Made by a program: the position numbers and the translations under genes. Positions 1-8,518 of a stretch of 64,000 nt of DNA are shown piece by piece (within the stretch, counting starts at the first letter, position 1; every line of letters starts with the position of its first letter). This DNA comes from Verrucomicrobiota bacterium (lineage in GTDB: Bacteria; Verrucomicrobiota; Verrucomicrobiia; Opitutales; Opitutaceae). The notes under the pieces are model-generated. The model worked only from the letters and a program-made list of their open reading frames with translations, searched no databases and was not told the DNA's origin. The stretch lies in NCBI GenBank assembly GCA_016235555.1, contig JACRKC010000074.1, positions 56,524 through 120,523 on the forward strand, written 5' to 3'.

Positions 1-2609
1 CGCGCGTGTTGCACCAGCTCTTGCGCCGCACTGCGCACCTGGACGAGCGAGGCGCGGACTTTCTCCGTCTCGCCATTGGCGCGCTCGGCTTCGTCGGCAA
101 ACAGGATCACCCGGCCGAGCCCCGAACCCACCTCATCGTGCAGGTCGCGCGCGAGCCGCAGGCGCTCGCGCTCCACGGCCGACTGGGCTTCGAGCGATTG
201 CACGCGGCGGCGGAGCGCGCGCGTCGTCCACCAGCGACTGGCGACGGCGACGGCGCCGATCACTGCGGCGCCGCCCAGGCCGATGAACCACCAGGTGCGC
301 CACCACGGCGGCGCGATGCCAAACGCCAGCGTGCCAATGCCGCTCTCGCGCCCCTCGATATCCCGCGCCTGCACATGAAACACGAAATTCCGGCCGGGCA
401 GCTGGGAGAATTCACGCCACGGCGTCGGCGACCACGCGCTCCATTCGTCCTCGAGGCCTTCGAGCCGCGTGCGGAAGACCGTGCGAATCACGCCGCGATG
501 ATCCGGCATGAAGGCGGGCGCCGCGAAGGTGAGGCGGAGGGAATTCCGGCTGGCGTCGAGCATCGGGGGTTGCACGCGGGGGACCTCGAAACCCGTGCCG
601 GCCCAGATCAGTTCACCGGCCGCCGTGGTGAGCCGGCGCACGCTGGCGCGGAGCGGCGCGGCCGGTTGGGCCGGCTGCCACGCGGGATCGACGGTCACGG
701 GCGCGCCCCGGCCCGCGACCCAGATCGTGCGGGTCGGCGCATCGTAGTGCAGCGCGCGCGGCACCAGGCCTTGCAGCGGTCCGGCGGATAAAATCTCGGC
801 ACGCCAGCGATTTTCCGCCGCCGGCACCAGTCGGACCAGTTGCGCCGTGGGCGACGCGACGAGCCACCACTGGTCCCCGTCCCCTCCCGGCGCGGTGGCA
901 GCCGGGTTCAGCGGCGCGGCGTGCTCGAGGCGGGTCTCGGGCACGAACCGGCTGGCGGCGCGATCGTAACGCAGCAGCACTCCGTCCCGGGTGGTGAGCG
1001 TCTCGTCGCCGAGCGTGAAAAAATTGAAGGCATCGCGCCCGCGCCGGAACGGCAGACCGCGCGCGGCATCGAAATACGCCGCCGGCGCGTCGCGGCCCGC
1101 CCCCGCGCGAAAATCCACGTGCCAGGAGCCACTCCCGGCGTAGCCCAGGGCCCACACGCCACCCTCGCGATCGTCGAGCACCTGGCGCACACCACCGCGC
1201 ACGCCCGGCACGACGCCCTCGTCGCGCCAGGCGGCGCCATCGAACTGCAGCCGGCGCAGGCCATTGACGGTGGCGCCGACAAAGGTGCCCGGCGCACCGG
1301 GCAGCGCCGTCACGCCATTGAAGGAAAGGCGCAGCGCCACGACCGCCCGATCGTCGGGGGTGATTTCGCGAAGGAACTGGCCGGTGGAAAAAATCCGCCC
1401 GCCCACGCTGAAGAGCGAACTGGGGCTGGTCGGGAAGCCCGCGACTGGATGGTAGCGGCCGGTGGCATCGTCGCGCCAGCCGACGCCTTCATAACAAGAG
1501 ATGTAGAGCCGCTCGCCTAGCCGCAGAAAAGCCCGCGCCCCATCGAAGGCGCCCTGCGTCGCGTAGCGGGAATCGATCTGCAGGCGCGCGAGGCTGTTGA
1601 CGCGCGCCAGCCAGAGGCCGCCCTGATTGTCCATGGCGAGGTGGTCGATCCGTTCCCCGGAAAATCCGTGCGCCGGATCCAGTCGCGTGGAGACCTCCCC
1701 GTGATCGTCCAGGATCAGCAGGCCACGTCGCGGGAAGGAGAAGGCCAGCCGTCCGTCGGGCAGAAACGCGGCGGCGATCGCGCTCTCGCTGGCAAACTCG
1801 GCGGAGGCGGCGGCTGAGACCGGTTCCATCGGCCGGCCGGGACCGGGCCACCGCATGGGCCCGACGTTGGTGAGAAGCATCGCGCCGGCGCCACCGGACG
1901 CCGCCCGCGCCGCAAAAAGGCGCAGCGTGTCCGTCACCGCCGGATTCGGACTGGGCGGTGCGGGCGCCACCGGGACCAACCCGCCGCCCTCCAGGCGCAC
2001 CAGACCGGCCGCGCCCTTGCTCGCGTGGAGCGCGCCGTCGAGCCAGCAGAGGCCGTTGAAGTTGGTTGCACCCGATCCCCAGCTTCGTGCGGTCCCATCT
2101 TCCCCCAGGAAAATCAGGCGCGTCGGGCTGGCCAGATAGACCCCGTCGGGCGCGGCGGCACCAACGTAAAGCCGCCCGAACGTCCGTTCCGCGACGGGCA
2201 ACCGCTCCGTCATCTCGACGGGCTGCAATTCGCCCCGCGCATCGGGCCGGAGCACCGCGATCTCGTTGGACCCGCCCATCCAGACGGCGCCGCGACGGTC
2301 GATCACGACGATGGGCACCACGCTTTCGCTCCGAAAGGGAATCTGCCGCCACGCCGCGCCATCGTGCTCGATCAGGCCAAACGTGTTGCCGACGTAGATG
2401 AATCCCGTGGCCGGATGTTGCACCACGTGATAGCCGCCGGTGGCCCCGCCATAGTCGTCCAGGTCCCACGTGGAGAGAAACGGCATGCCGGTGAAGCGCG
2501 GGTTCGCAACCGTGCGCCGAACTGTCGGCGTGGGTTCCGCGGCGAAAGCCGTCGCCAGCACGATCCAAAGGACCACGAGCGGGAGCTGGGGACGGCGGGG
2601 GAATGGCAT
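1..2609 (-). CDS. Two-component-propeller sensor histidine kinase, partial (C-terminus outside window)
   Basis: A membrane sensor kinase that would sense a periplasmic ligand and phosphorylate a response regulator. Read from ATG at 2609, the frame stays open to the left window edge, giving about 869 visible residues. Residues 1-24 look like a signal peptide ending AFAAE. Propeller-type blades follow, for example GNTFGLIEHDG and VWMGGSNEIAVL. A Y_Y_Y-like domain lies around residues 700-760 (FVFHVQARDIEG) and a Trp-rich transmembrane segment around 765-785. Next comes a HisKA_3-type helix with RDLHDEVGSG, whose phospho-acceptor His is near residue 824. The ATPase domain would lie beyond the window. 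The gene is divergent from the PSCyt gene. Such hybrid-like sensors often control polysaccharide-use genes, but the target here is unknown. Confidence 0.88.
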   Translation of the reverse strand, partial: MPFPRRPQLPLVVLWIVLATAFAAEPTPTVRRTVANPRFTGMPFLSTWDLDDYGGATGGYHVVQHPATGFIYVGNTFGLIEHDGAAWRQIPFRSESVVPIVVIDRRGAVWMGGSNEIAVLRPDARGELQPVEMTERLPVAERTFGRLYVGAAAPDGVYLASPTRLIFLGEDGTARSWGSGATNFNGLCWLDGALHASKGAAGLVRLEGGGLVPVAPAPPSPNPAVTDTLRLFAARAASGGAGAMLLTNVGPMRWPGPGRPMEPVSAAASAEFASESAIAAAFLPDGRLAFSFPRRGLLILDDHGEVSTRLDPAHGFSGERIDHLAMDNQGGLWLARVNSLARLQIDSRYATQGAFDGARAFLRLGERLYISCYEGVGWRDDATGRYHPVAGFPTSPSSLFSVGGRIFSTGQFLREITPDDRAVVALRLSFNGVTALPGAPGTFVGATVNGLRRLQFDGAAWRDEGVVPGVRGGVRQVLDDREGGVWALGYAGSGSWHVDFRAGAGRDAPAAYFDAARGLPFRRGRDAFNFFTLGDETLTTRDGVLLRYDRAASRFVPETRLEHAAPLNPAATAPGGDGDQWWLVASPTAQLVRLVPAAENRWRAEILSAGPLQGLVPRALHYDAPTRTIWVAGRGAPVTVDPAWQPAQPAAPLRASVRRLTTAAGELIWAGTGFEVPRVQPPMLDASRNSLRLTFAAPAFMPDHRGVIRTVFRTRLEGLEDEWSAWSPTPWREFSQLPGRNFVFHVQARDIEGRESGIGTLAFGIAPPWWRTWWFIGLGGAAVIGAVAVASRWWTTRALRRRVQSLEAQSAVERERLRLARDLHDEVGSGLGRVILFADEAERANGETEKVRASLVQVRSAAQELVQHA

Positions 2610-2939
2610 AGGTGGGCGGAAAAAGCGGATACCCGAGTGAGACGCTGGAACAGCCACACGGCGAGTGCGTTTCAGGCGCGGGATTCCTTTCGATTCTGCG
2701 CCTCCCGCCACCCTCCGGTCGCCGCGGCACCCAGCGTCGGAGATCCGCGTCGATGGAGTGCGCGGGCGCCCGGGTTGGACCTCGGCTTCGTCGCGTCTGT
2801 CGACGCCCCGGCAAAGCGCATCGGGGTGAAATTCCCTGCCCTCGCGAAAAACGTCTTCTCGCCCCCGCCGCCGTCGCCCGCGCGAGACGCCTTGCGCGCA
2901 TCGCCACGCTCCATTTGGTTGGAAAGCGTCCGTTCCCCG
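2610..2939. promoter_or_regulatory. Divergent spacer between sensor kinase and PSCyt cytochrome genes
   Basis: This 330-bp spacer separates two divergent genes and must hold both promoters. I could not pick out convincing promoter boxes, operators or a palindrome. The plus-strand frame of the cytochrome gene stays open upstream through this spacer, but there is no signal-peptide logic in that extension. Confidence 0.4.
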
Positions 2940-5462
2940 ATGAAGTTCCCCCCGTCCCTCGTCTTGCTCGCCCTCTTGGGCCCGGCCGTGGTCTTCGCCC
3001 GACTGTCGCCCGCGCAAATCGCCCAACTCCCCGCGCCCGCCGCGCGCCCGATCGATTTCGCGCGCGACATCCAGCCGATTTTCGAGGCGAGCTGCGTGCA
3101 GTGCCACGCGCGCGGGAAGAGCAAGGGTGCGTTCAGCCTCGAGACGCGGCGCGATTTTCTCGAGGGCGGCGACGCCGGCGCGCCCGCCGTCGCCGGCCGG
3201 GGCGCGGAGAGCCACGTCGTCGAACTGATCTCCGGCCTGAACCCCGAGTCGGTCATGCCGAAAAAAGGAAAGCAGCTCACGCGCGACCAGGTCGCCGTCT
3301 TCCGCGCCTGGATCGATCAGGGCATGCCGTGGCCCGACACGATCACGTTCTTCAAGCATGAGCCTGCCAACCTCCGCCCGCGCGAGCTCGCCGCCATCGC
3401 GCTGCCCGCCGCCAGCGCCGCCCGCTTCGCCAACCCGCTCGACCGCCTCATCGACGCCTATTTCGCGAAAAACCAAATCGCCTGGCCGCAATCCGTCGAC
3501 GATCGCACGTTCGCGCGCCGCGCGTGGCTCGACACGATCGGCGTGCTGCCGGTGCCGGCGGAGCTGGACGCGTTTCTCGCCGACCGCGCGCCCGACAAGC
3601 GGGCGAAGCTGGTTTCGCGCCTCCTCGCCGATCCCCAGCGTTACGCCGAGCACTGGCTCACGTTCTGGAACGATCTTTTGCGAAACGACTATCGCGGCCC
3701 CGGCTACACCGACGGCGGCCGCAAGGCGATCACCGCGTGGGTTTACACCGCGCTCGCGCGCAATCTCCCCTACGATCAATTTGTCCGCCAGCTCATCAAC
3801 CCCGGGGCCGAGGCCGAGGGTTTTGCGAACGGCATCCTCTGGCGCGGCGCGGTCAACGCCAGCATGGTGCCCCCGATGCAGGCCGCGCAGGGCATCGCGC
3901 AGGTCTTCCTCGGCGTGAATCTCAAGTGCGCCTCCTGCCACGACAGCTTCATCAACGAATACACGCTCAACGACTCCTACGGCCTCGCGAGCATTTACGC
4001 CACCGGCCCGCTCGAGATCGCCGAGTGCGACAAGCCCACCGGCCACACCGCGAAGGTGAAGTTTCTCTACGCCGAGCTCGGCGACATCGACGGCCGCGCC
4101 GCGCCCGCCACGCGCAAGCAGCAGCTCGCCGAGATCATCACGGGCCGCCAAAACGGCCGCCTGCCGCGCACGATCGTGAACCGGCTCTGGCAGCGCTTCA
4201 TCGGCTACGGACTCGTCGAGCCCGTGGACGAAATGGACAAGCCCGCGTGGTCGCCCGAGGTGATTGACTGGCTCGCCGAGGACCTCGTGGCGCACCGCCA
4301 CGACTTGAAGCATACGATGGCGCGCATCCTGACCTCGCGCGCCTACCAACTGCCCGCCGTCAACCTCCGCGAGACCGAGGAGCGCTACGTCTTCCGCGGC
4401 CCGGCCGTGCGCCGCCTGAGTGCCGAGCAATTCTCCGACGCGCTCCACACGCTCGCCGGCCTCCCCTACGCGCGGGCCGACGGCAAGCTCAACCGCCACG
4501 CCGCACTCAGCCCCGCCGCGGCCGCGCTCCCGCTCCAGCCGAAGTGGATCTGGGGCGACGCCAGCGGCGCCACCAAGTGCGCGCCCGCGACCTACGTGTT
4601 CAAGCGCACCGTCACGCTCCCCGCCGCGCCCACCGACGGCCGCTTCGTCATCGCCGCCGACGACAACTACACGATCCGCATCAACGGCAAGGCCGGCGGC
4701 AACTCCGGCCGCCGCAACAGCACCAACGCCGACTGGCTCGACGTGAAAGCCCTCCTGCGCGCCGGCGCCAACGAGATCGAAATCACTGTCGCCAACATGC
4801 CGCCCGACGACGGTCGTCTCGCCTCGTTCAACACCGACGCCCGCCCCGATCCCGATTCGCCCGCGGGCCTGCTCCTCTACGCCTACGTGCGCACGGGCGA
4901 CACCGTCGCCGATTTCGTGTCCGACAAAAACTGGTCCACGACCGAACTCGTCCCGCCCTCGAACGACCGCTTCGGCAAGCCCGTGGTGAAGCCGCCCGTC
5001 GAAGTCGGGGCCGCGACCGAGCTCGGCGGCCTCGACCTCGCGCCGTGGAAATTCGGCCAGTCGTTCCTCGATCTCGCCGCCGCGGATCGCGACCGGCTGT
5101 CCGTGCAGCGCGCTTCGCTCGTCAACGCCGATCCGCTCATGACCGCGCTCGGTCGTCCAAACCGCGAGCAAGTCATCACCGTGCGCCAGACCACGGCCAC
5201 CACGCTCCAGGCGCTCGAGCTCACCAACGGCGCGACGCTCGCGAAGCTCCTCAAACAGGGCGCGGAGAAAATCGCCGCGGCCGGCGCCGTCGACACCGAC
5301 GCGCTCGTCGCGGGCATTTTCGTGCAGAGCGTCAGCCGCCCGCCCACCGCCGCCGAACAGCGCCTCGCCCTTCAGGTCGTGGGCTCGCCCGCGCGTGCCG
5401 AGGGCGTCGAGGATTTGCTTTGGGCCGTCACGATGCTCCCCGAATTCCAACTCATCCGCTGA
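2940..5462 (+). CDS. PSCyt1/DUF1549/DUF1553 exported cytochrome with internal carbohydrate-binding-like insert
   Basis: A large exported protein of the Planctomycetes/Verrucomicrobia cytochrome family, 840 residues. The ATG at 2940 is chosen because it begins a clear signal peptide (VLLALLGPAVVFA). Residues 40-130 form the PSCyt1 domain with a haem motif CVQCH at 52-56. The DUF1549 region follows and carries a second CxxCH (CASCH, about 329-333). DUF1553 starts near residue 410 (NRLWQRFIGYGL) and ends with the family-typical LLWAVTMLPEFQLIR. A beta-rich insert at about 535-675 (FVIAADDNYTIRINGK) resembles a galactose-binding fold and interrupts DUF1553. The DUF1501 gene follows after a 121-bp spacer, the usual pairing. 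The family is linked to polysaccharide degradation, but its reaction is not established. Confidence 0.9.
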   Translation: MKFPPSLVLLALLGPAVVFARLSPAQIAQLPAPAARPIDFARDIQPIFEASCVQCHARGKSKGAFSLETRRDFLEGGDAGAPAVAGRGAESHVVELISGLNPESVMPKKGKQLTRDQVAVFRAWIDQGMPWPDTITFFKHEPANLRPRELAAIALPAASAARFANPLDRLIDAYFAKNQIAWPQSVDDRTFARRAWLDTIGVLPVPAELDAFLADRAPDKRAKLVSRLLADPQRYAEHWLTFWNDLLRNDYRGPGYTDGGRKAITAWVYTALARNLPYDQFVRQLINPGAEAEGFANGILWRGAVNASMVPPMQAAQGIAQVFLGVNLKCASCHDSFINEYTLNDSYGLASIYATGPLEIAECDKPTGHTAKVKFLYAELGDIDGRAAPATRKQQLAEIITGRQNGRLPRTIVNRLWQRFIGYGLVEPVDEMDKPAWSPEVIDWLAEDLVAHRHDLKHTMARILTSRAYQLPAVNLRETEERYVFRGPAVRRLSAEQFSDALHTLAGLPYARADGKLNRHAALSPAAAALPLQPKWIWGDASGATKCAPATYVFKRTVTLPAAPTDGRFVIAADDNYTIRINGKAGGNSGRRNSTNADWLDVKALLRAGANEIEITVANMPPDDGRLASFNTDARPDPDSPAGLLLYAYVRTGDTVADFVSDKNWSTTELVPPSNDRFGKPVVKPPVEVGAATELGGLDLAPWKFGQSFLDLAAADRDRLSVQRASLVNADPLMTALGRPNREQVITVRQTTATTLQALELTNGATLAKLLKQGAEKIAAAGAVDTDALVAGIFVQSVSRPPTAAEQRLALQVVGSPARAEGVEDLLWAVTMLPEFQLIR

Positions 5463-5491
5463 TGAATCTCACGTTCTCCAATCCGCCAAAG

Positions 5492-5570
5492 GTAGGGCCC
5501 GCTCTCCGAGCGGGCCTGGGCTGTGGTCACGCATACTGGAACTCAGGCCCGCTCGGAGAGCGGGCCCTAC
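5492..5570. repeat. Perfect 25-bp palindromic repeat pair (family 'gggcccgctctccgagcggg')
   Basis: Arms at 5492-5516 and 5546-5570 are perfect inverted complements, and each arm is itself palindromic (CCCGCTCTCCGAGCGGG). The pair sits between the cytochrome and DUF1501 genes, 13 bp before the latter's ATG, so it would fold into a strong hairpin in a shared transcript. It is too close to the start codon to be an ordinary operon terminator. Confidence 0.9.
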
Positions 5571-5583
5571 CACAAGGCGCGCC

Positions 5584-7122
5584 ATGAACCTCGCCCGCCT
5601 CGCCATCCAGCACGCCCAACGCCGCGATCAGCCCGACCTCTGGTCGCGCCGCGATTTCCTGAAGACTGCGTCCGCCGCGACGCTCGGCGCCCTCGCCGCG
5701 GGCGCGCCGCGTTCCCTCCTCGCCGCCGAGTCCGCCGAAAAGCTCAAGCCCACCGCCGATCGCGTGATCGTGTTGTGGATGGCCGGCGGCATGGCGCACA
5801 CCGAGACTTTCGATCCGAAGCGCTTCACCGCGTTCACGCCCGGCATGAAGCCGAACGACGTGCTGAGCACGTTTCCCTCGATCCCCACGAACGTCGATGG
5901 CGTGCGTTTCTCGGCCGGCCTCGAAAATCTCGCGCAGGTCATGGACCGCGCCTGCCTCATCCGCGGCATGCAGGCGTCGGACCTCGGTTTCATCCTGCAC
6001 TCGCGTCACCAGTTCAACTGGCACACGGGCTACGTGCCGCCGCAGACCGTCGCCGCGCCGCACCTCGGCGCGTGGATCGCGCGCACCCTCGGCCCGCTCG
6101 ATCCGGCGGTGCCCGCGTTCATCAACATCGGCCAGCGCTTCGATCTCGGCGAGGGCGAGGAGCTGAAGGCGTTCACGACCGCCGGCTTTCTCGGCAGCGA
6201 ATACGGACCGTTCAACGTCGCGTTCCCCGAGCAGGCCGCCGACGCCGTGCGCCCGCCCGCGGGCATGAGCCCGGGCCGTTTCGCGAACCGCGACAAATTC
6301 TACCGCGACCTCCTCGCCGCGAGCCCCATCGGACAGGAAGGCAGCACCTACCAGAAGGAATCGCTGCTCCGCGCGATGGACAACGCGCACCGCCTGCTCA
6401 GCTCGCCCGCCGCGAAAGCCTTCGATCTCGCGCTCGAGCCGCTCGCGAACACGAGGAAATATTTCCCCGACTACGAGCCCGGCGCGCGCTTCGACACCCC
6501 GCGCGATCGCTTCGGCGCGAAATACGAGGAGGGCATGGTCGGCCGCTTCGGCCTCGGCTGCCTGCTCGCGCGGCGCCTGTGCGAAGTCGGCGCGCGTTTC
6601 ATCGAGGTTTCGACGGAATACATCCCGTTCCTCAACTGGGACACCCACGAAAACGGCCACCAGCGCCTCGTTGGCATGAAGCAATCGATCGACGCGCCCA
6701 TCGCGCAGCTCGTGCGCGACCTCGACGAACGCGGCCTGCTCGACCGCACGCTCATCGTGCTCGCGAGCGAGTTCAGCCGCGACATGATGGTCGAGGGCAA
6801 ACCCGAGAAAAGCGTGAAGGATCAAGTCGAGGTGCCCGACGTCATCCAGGAATCAAAGCACTACGGCATGCACCGGCACTTCACCGCCGCGGGCAGCGTG
6901 CTGATGTTCGGCGGCGGCCTGAAGCGCGGCTACGTGCACGGCATCACCGCCGACGAGCGCCCCTGCAAAACGATCAAGGATCCCGTGACCATCCCCGATC
7001 TGCACGCGACGATCTACCGCGCGCTCGGCATCCCCGCGAACCACAGCTACGAGGTGGAAAAGCGGCCGTTCTACGTGACCAACGACGGCAAAGGCAAAGC
7101 GGTGATGGAGCTGTTCGCGTAG
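5584..7122 (+). CDS. DUF1501 family protein with Tat-type signal
   Basis: A 512-residue member of the DUF1501 family, distantly related to the alkaline-phosphatase/sulfatase fold and almost always paired with PSCyt/DUF1553 genes, as here. The twin-arginine signal SRRDFLKTAS lies at residues 21-30, followed by an Ala-rich hydrophobic stretch ending LLAAES, so export in folded form is expected. The body begins RVIVLWMAGGMAHTETFDPK. Further family landmarks are HSRHQFNWHTGYVPPQ, NWDTHENG and the C-terminal segment PVTIPDLHATIYRALGI. The ATG at 5584 directly precedes the Tat region. The upstream in-frame sequence is repeat-derived and was discarded. The substrate is unknown, though polysaccharide processing is the common inference. 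Confidence 0.9.
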   Translation: MNLARLAIQHAQRRDQPDLWSRRDFLKTASAATLGALAAGAPRSLLAAESAEKLKPTADRVIVLWMAGGMAHTETFDPKRFTAFTPGMKPNDVLSTFPSIPTNVDGVRFSAGLENLAQVMDRACLIRGMQASDLGFILHSRHQFNWHTGYVPPQTVAAPHLGAWIARTLGPLDPAVPAFINIGQRFDLGEGEELKAFTTAGFLGSEYGPFNVAFPEQAADAVRPPAGMSPGRFANRDKFYRDLLAASPIGQEGSTYQKESLLRAMDNAHRLLSSPAAKAFDLALEPLANTRKYFPDYEPGARFDTPRDRFGAKYEEGMVGRFGLGCLLARRLCEVGARFIEVSTEYIPFLNWDTHENGHQRLVGMKQSIDAPIAQLVRDLDERGLLDRTLIVLASEFSRDMMVEGKPEKSVKDQVEVPDVIQESKHYGMHRHFTAAGSVLMFGGGLKRGYVHGITADERPCKTIKDPVTIPDLHATIYRALGIPANHSYEVEKRPFYVTNDGKGKAVMELFA

Positions 7123-7140
7123 CGAAAGTCGTCGATCCCC

Positions 7141-7341
7141 GTAGCCGCGAGCGCCACAGACCGTGTGAGAACGTGACGGTTGTAGCGGAAAGCGTGAGCT
7201 TTTCGCCTGAACGCAGGCCAAATCCCACGAAAACCTCACGGTTTCCGCTACACTTCGCGCGGCTGAACGAATGCCGCCGGATTTTCACACAGTCTGGCCA
7301 GCGAGTGGTCGGGCGACCCACTCGCTGGCGCTCGCGGCTAC
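7141..7341. repeat. Nested inverted repeats downstream of DUF1501 gene
   Basis: The outer arms are a perfect 16-bp pair, GTAGCCGCGAGCGCCA at 7141-7156 and its complement at 7326-7341. An inner pair lies at 7181-7199 (TGTAGCGGAAAGCGTGAGC) and 7234-7252, with two mismatches. A third small palindrome (GCGAGTGG/CCACTCGC) lies around 7300-7325. The right outer arm includes the stop codon of the convergent isomerase gene. A bidirectional terminator role is possible. Confidence 0.8.
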
Positions 7342-8195
7342 GCCAGCAATGGCCGGATGAACTCCAGCCCGCGCCGCACGAACGCATCACCGTCAGGACA
7401 CACGTTCTGATAGATGCCCCGCCGGTGGCCGAAGTCGCCGAGCCCGGTGTTGTAGCCCTCGAACGCCACGTAGTCCGCGGGCGTTTCCTTTAACGCCGTG
7501 CAAACTTCCTGCCACGGCACGAGCCCGCCGCCGGGCACGCCGCGATCATTTTCGCACGCATGCAGGCCCCACAGCAAATCGCCCGTCTCCCGAATCGCCG
7601 CCGCCGGGTCACGCAGCTCGGTGATCATGTGGTAGGTGTCGATCAACACGCGCAGGCTCTTCGGCCGGCCCGTGAGCTCGATTAGGCGGACGGCCTGCGC
7701 GGGCGTGTTGACGAGGTGGGAGCGAAACCGGCTCATCGGCTCGATCGCGAGCAGGACGCCCGCCGCTTCCGCATGGGCCGCCAGTCCGCGCAATCCCTCC
7801 GCCGCACGCGCCAGTTCGTCTGCCGGCGGCCGGCGGCGGAGCGATTTTCCCGGCCGACCGTATAGCGCGCCGGCGTAGCAAATGCCGCCGACCGCGGCCG
7901 TCTGGTCGATGATCGCACGGTGAAAATCAAATGCCGCCCGCCGGTGCGCCGGCTCATCCGCCGCGAGATCCGCGTTGTCGGGCCACGCTCCACCCGGCCC
8001 CACGACGAGGCTGATCCCCGCATCGGCCGCCGCCCGCCGGGTGAGGGTCTCATCAAACGGCACATCAAGCCCCACCGATAGTTCGATCGTATCGAGCCCG
8101 AGCACCTTCGCCCGCGCGAACAACCCGACCTCCCGGTCTGACCATTGCTCGATCCAGAGGTAAATATGGGCGCCAAGTTTCATGTGAAGGCGCAT
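7338..8195 (-). CDS. Sugar phosphate isomerase/epimerase (xylose-isomerase-like TIM barrel)
   Basis: A 285-residue TIM-barrel protein of the AP-endonuclease-2/D-tagatose-3-epimerase-like superfamily, probably a cytosolic metal-dependent ketose epimerase or sugar isomerase. Visible metal-site segments are LLAIEPM (Glu), VLIDTYHM (Asp, His), GLHACEN (His) and YVAFEGYN (Glu). There is no signal peptide. Two starts are possible. ATG 8195 overlaps the preceding antitoxin stop as TGATG, which would couple translation. ATG 8183 (MKLGAHIYLW) better matches the usual start of the fold. The substrate cannot be told from the sequence. Confidence 0.82.
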   Translation of the reverse strand: MRLHMKLGAHIYLWIEQWSDREVGLFARAKVLGLDTIELSVGLDVPFDETLTRRAAADAGISLVVGPGGAWPDNADLAADEPAHRRAAFDFHRAIIDQTAAVGGICYAGALYGRPGKSLRRRPPADELARAAEGLRGLAAHAEAAGVLLAIEPMSRFRSHLVNTPAQAVRLIELTGRPKSLRVLIDTYHMITELRDPAAAIRETGDLLWGLHACENDRGVPGGGLVPWQEVCTALKETPADYVAFEGYNTGLGDFGHRRGIYQNVCPDGDAFVRRGLEFIRPLLA

Positions 8196-8431
8196 CAGAG
8201 ATGAATGTCCCGCGGGCCGCCCAGGGAGCGAGGAAACTCGACGGCATCCGCCTTCGGAATGCTGCGCAGGTAATCGAGAAAGTTCATTTGTGGTTCGGCA
8301 GGCGCACCAATAAGCGCCGTCCGTAATACCCTCCGATGCGCCTCTTCGACAGAAACGCCCTCGGCCATCGCCCGACTGCGGAGTTTTTCCACGACGGCCG
8401 ATTCAATGTAAGGAAGGAATAGTCGAGGCAC
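8195..8431 (-). CDS. FitA/StbC-like ribbon-helix-helix antitoxin, orphan
   Basis: A 78-residue protein matching the layout of FitA-type antitoxins. It has an N-terminal beta strand plus helix-turn-helix (VVEKLRSRAMAEGVS, EEAHRRVLRTAL), then a C-terminal tail (FLDYLRSIPKAD, FPRSLGGPRDI) that in the family wraps around a PIN-domain toxin. The toxin gene should begin at the overlapping ATG. Here that position holds a sugar isomerase instead, and no PIN gene is adjacent. This looks like the remnant of a toxin-antitoxin module or a recombination junction. The assignment is from motif shape only. Confidence 0.7.
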   Translation of the reverse strand: MPRLFLPYIESAVVEKLRSRAMAEGVSVEEAHRRVLRTALIGAPAEPQMNFLDYLRSIPKADAVEFPRSLGGPRDIHL

Positions 8432-8518
8432 CAGATCGAAGTGCTGCCAACGACTGCGGTCATCAAGCGAATTTCCGTTCCACAGTAGGTAGCCATAGGC
8501 GCGCTCGTCAGGTCATCA

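Noticed and set aside
2025..2939. Extending the PSCyt gene start upstream to 2025
   Set aside because: The extension overlaps the start of the sensor kinase gene and has no signal peptide. ATG 2940 begins a clear signal sequence.
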